Positions 13,574 to 15,086 of a stretch of DNA of 15,086 nt are shown here, piece by piece (within the stretch, counting starts at the first letter, position 1; every line of letters starts with the position of its first letter). Origin of the DNA: Patescibacteria group bacterium (GTDB taxonomy: Bacteria > Patescibacteriota > Minisyncoccia > UBA6257 > HR35); the NCBI GenBank assembly GCA_030550735.1, contig JAUQOT010000006.1:6794-21879 (forward strand). Reading direction: 5' to 3'. A program made the position numbers and the translations under genes. The notes beneath the pieces are model-generated. The model searched no databases and was not told the origin of the DNA. It saw only the letters and a program-made list of their open reading frames with translations.

Positions 13574-15086
13574 TTACGGAGAAACGAAGCTTGTAATAAA
13601 GTCGGGATTATTATGAAGGAAACTAGCAGTATCAACCACAGGTGATGAAGAATCAACATCCCATGCCAAGCTTGAAAGTCTTGCTCTTACTGATTGAACA
13701 CCAGTAAATGTCTGGCCACTAGTTCTGAATTCAAAAGTATATTCAGAACCTTCAGGAACTTGATAATAACCACTAGAAGCTGAAACAAGGTTACCACCCT
13801 GATCTCTTACTTCAGTAACTCCTACATTAGCTGTTGTGGTAGTACCACTTGCTGTTTCAAGTGTTATTGTGGCAACATTTGCTGTTGGAACATAGACAGT
13901 TCCATTAAGAGCTTTAACTTTTACTTTAAAAACTACACTTGAAACAGTTGTAGTGTTATTACCTGTATCCTTAGTAACAGAAACTGATTTTTCAGCTACA
14001 CTAAATTGAGGACCAACAAGTACCCAATGCATCATATTAGATGTAAGGTTAACATATTTACTAACAGGATCACCAAGAGAATTTTGACCAGTAGTAGTAG
14101 CAATAGTTACAGTAACTGTAGCAACTGAAGTTGAAGAAGCATTAGCTAAATCAACTAAGACATCAAAAGAAACTGTTTGATCTCTATTAACAACAAAGTT
14201 GCTTGGAACAAGATTGAAGGTAAAGGCACCACTACTAGTTGGTGTTTGCTGATCTAAAACTGTGTTTCCTTGTCTTAAGGAAACAGCTGTAACTTGAGCT
14301 GTACCAGTAACATAACCAGTAATTTGAGTAAGTCTTAGATTATCATTCTTAGCAGTTAAATCAAAGGTCATTACTCTAGCTCCATAAATGTTTTTATTAT
14401 TAACATCAGAAGCAACTACGTAACCTTCTCGTGGAGTATTAGGATTTACTGCACCAACAAAGTAAGCAGAGCCAGCTAAAGCCGGTTGAAGGTTAAAGTT
14501 CCAAGACAAAACAGACGAAGGAGCGAATCTATTAACTCCAGCCCCATCAACACCTCGAACATCATTTGCATTAACAGAAAAGCCAGCGCTTGTTACTCCA
14601 CTTGGTAAAGTACCAACAACAGTTACTTCAACAAAGACTGAAGCATAGCCATTTTTAGGAACATTAACATTAAGACCAGAAACCGGCAAATAGTAATTTA
14701 ATGAAGAATCTTGAAGGAATGTTGAATTAGTGACATTGGTTTGATAAAGAACATTACCAGCAGAATCTTTAAGAGCTAAAGCAGAAATAACCCTATAAGG
14801 AGCTACTGAGCCTGTCCAGCGAAGGAACAAGGATTTAACGCTTACTGCTCCATTGTCAGCTCTAAATCTTATACCAGCAACGCGGCCTGTTTCTCCCTCT
14901 CTTACAGTAACAACTCCAACTGAAGGATCTTTTTCAGCAGTTAAGAATCCTTCTTCACCAGCTTGCTGCTGAGTTGTTGTTGAAGGAAGAATTCCCATTT
15001 GCTGAAGAGCAGCTAAAACAGCAGCAACAATAGCAGCTGTTTGATCTTGCTGAGATGGCTGAGATGGTTGAGATGGTTGAGAAACT
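13574..15086 (-). CDS. Secreted modular surface protein, partial at 5' end
   Basis: Large extracellular protein whose reading frame is open to the window edge. 503 codons are visible, so the ATG at 14998 is internal and the true N-terminus, presumably with a signal peptide, lies outside. Visible order: a Q-P-S repeat linker, a short helix (TAAIVAAVLAALQQMGILP), then about 450 residues rich in Thr, Ser, Val, Asn and Gly, with very few Lys and no Cys, as expected for beta-sandwich surface domains. Three related stretches, at about 72-126, 236-283 and 393-425 counting from the Met at 14998, share the pattern 'V..L.L.D..GN.L....V.....F.V.V'. Codon use is visibly less AT-rich than in neighbours, suggesting high expression. 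An S-layer-like or adhesin role is an inference; no named family is recognised. Confidence 0.8.
   Translation of the reverse strand, partial: VSQPSQPSQPSQQDQTAAIVAAVLAALQQMGILPSTTTQQQAGEEGFLTAEKDPSVGVVTVREGETGRVAGIRFRADNGAVSVKSLFLRWTGSVAPYRVISALALKDSAGNVLYQTNVTNSTFLQDSSLNYYLPVSGLNVNVPKNGYASVFVEVTVVGTLPSGVTSAGFSVNANDVRGVDGAGVNRFAPSSVLSWNFNLQPALAGSAYFVGAVNPNTPREGYVVASDVNNKNIYGARVMTFDLTAKNDNLRLTQITGYVTGTAQVTAVSLRQGNTVLDQQTPTSSGAFTFNLVPSNFVVNRDQTVSFDVLVDLANASSTSVATVTVTIATTTGQNSLGDPVSKYVNLTSNMMHWVLVGPQFSVAEKSVSVTKDTGNNTTTVSSVVFKVKVKALNGTVYVPTANVATITLETASGTTTTANVGVTEVRDQGGNLVSASSGYYQVPEGSEYTFEFRTSGQTFTGVQSVRARLSSLAWDVDSSSPVVDTASFLHNNPDFITSFVSP
15052..15078 (-). repeat. 9-bp tandem repeat encoding a Q-P-S linker
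   Basis: Three successive 9-nt units (GAGATGGCT, GAGATGGTT, GAGATGGTT on the + strand) encode a Gln-Pro-Ser repeat in the surface protein. The repeat reaches close to the window edge and may continue beyond it. Such linkers are flexible and can vary in copy number. Confidence 0.75.

Noticed and set aside
13411..13596. 61-residue + strand ORF across the metG start and the terminator
   Set aside because: It reads straight through a strong hairpin terminator and the conserved metG start, so it is chance.
1..15086. Alternative genetic code (TGA read as Gly or Trp)
   Set aside because: TGA ends rplY, the glycogen synthase, the debranching gene and rodA at sensible positions, and no conserved protein needs an in-frame TGA.
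1..15086. CRISPR array, insertion sequence, phage or defence island
   Set aside because: No spaced direct repeats, terminal inverted repeats, transposase, integrase or known defence protein was seen on either strand.

Overview
The window is AT-rich DNA, densely packed with bacterial genes. TGA is used as a stop codon (for example at the end of the L25 gene, 2582-2584), so the standard bacterial code fits. Several features fit a reduced-genome bacterium of the Patescibacteria/CPR type: a coiled-coil protein fused to a lytic-transglycosylase domain, a tiny membrane protein ending in an 'NPIIIQKN'-like tail, a Thr/Ser/Val-rich secreted surface protein with a Q-P-S linker, minimal aminoacyl-tRNA synthetases, and many start/stop overlaps. 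This placement is an inference from gene style; no rRNA or other phylogenetic marker was tested.

Layout. On the + strand at the left: a YkuK-like RNase H-fold protein (170-643) and tyrosyl-tRNA synthetase (650-1852). A very good sigma70-type promoter overlaps the end of tyrS. It should drive a short leader with two hairpins, tRNA-Lys(UUU) (1938-2010), ribosomal protein bL25 only 4 nt further on (2015-2584), and a membrane-anchored coiled-coil lytic transglycosylase (2581-3978). The last gene runs tail-to-tail into the next group with a 51-nt overlap. On the - strand, read from about 11.6 kb down to 3.9 kb: rodA, miaA, a GT4 glycosyltransferase, a GH57 glycoside hydrolase, an eukaryote-like GT3 glycogen synthase and a GH133-like debranching enzyme, nearly all overlapping their neighbours by a few bases. 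Between rodA and metG two small + strand membrane ORFs (11588-11737 and 11730-11849) are packed in; the first shares its start-codon bases with rodA in a CATG. metG (11839-13473) follows on the - strand. A strong bidirectional hairpin terminator separates it from a large secreted surface protein that runs off the right edge.

How the genes fit together. The last four - strand genes form a compact alpha-glucan (glycogen-like) storage cassette: two glycosyltransferases for synthesis, plus GH57 and debranching enzymes for remodelling or breakdown. No nucleotide-sugar pyrophosphorylase, phosphorylase or recognisable branching enzyme is in view. rodA and the transglycosylase belong to the cell wall. 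tyrS, metG, tRNA-Lys, miaA and bL25 belong to translation. Several first-in-line genes have a -10 box so close to the start codon that their mRNAs should be leaderless or nearly so, while the clearest Shine-Dalgarno sequence lies in front of an internal cistron (tyrS). The most unusual spot is the tRNA-Lys/bL25 junction, where the G-run of the tRNA acceptor stem sits at Shine-Dalgarno distance from the bL25 start. No CRISPR array, insertion sequence, phage gene or defence system is visible.
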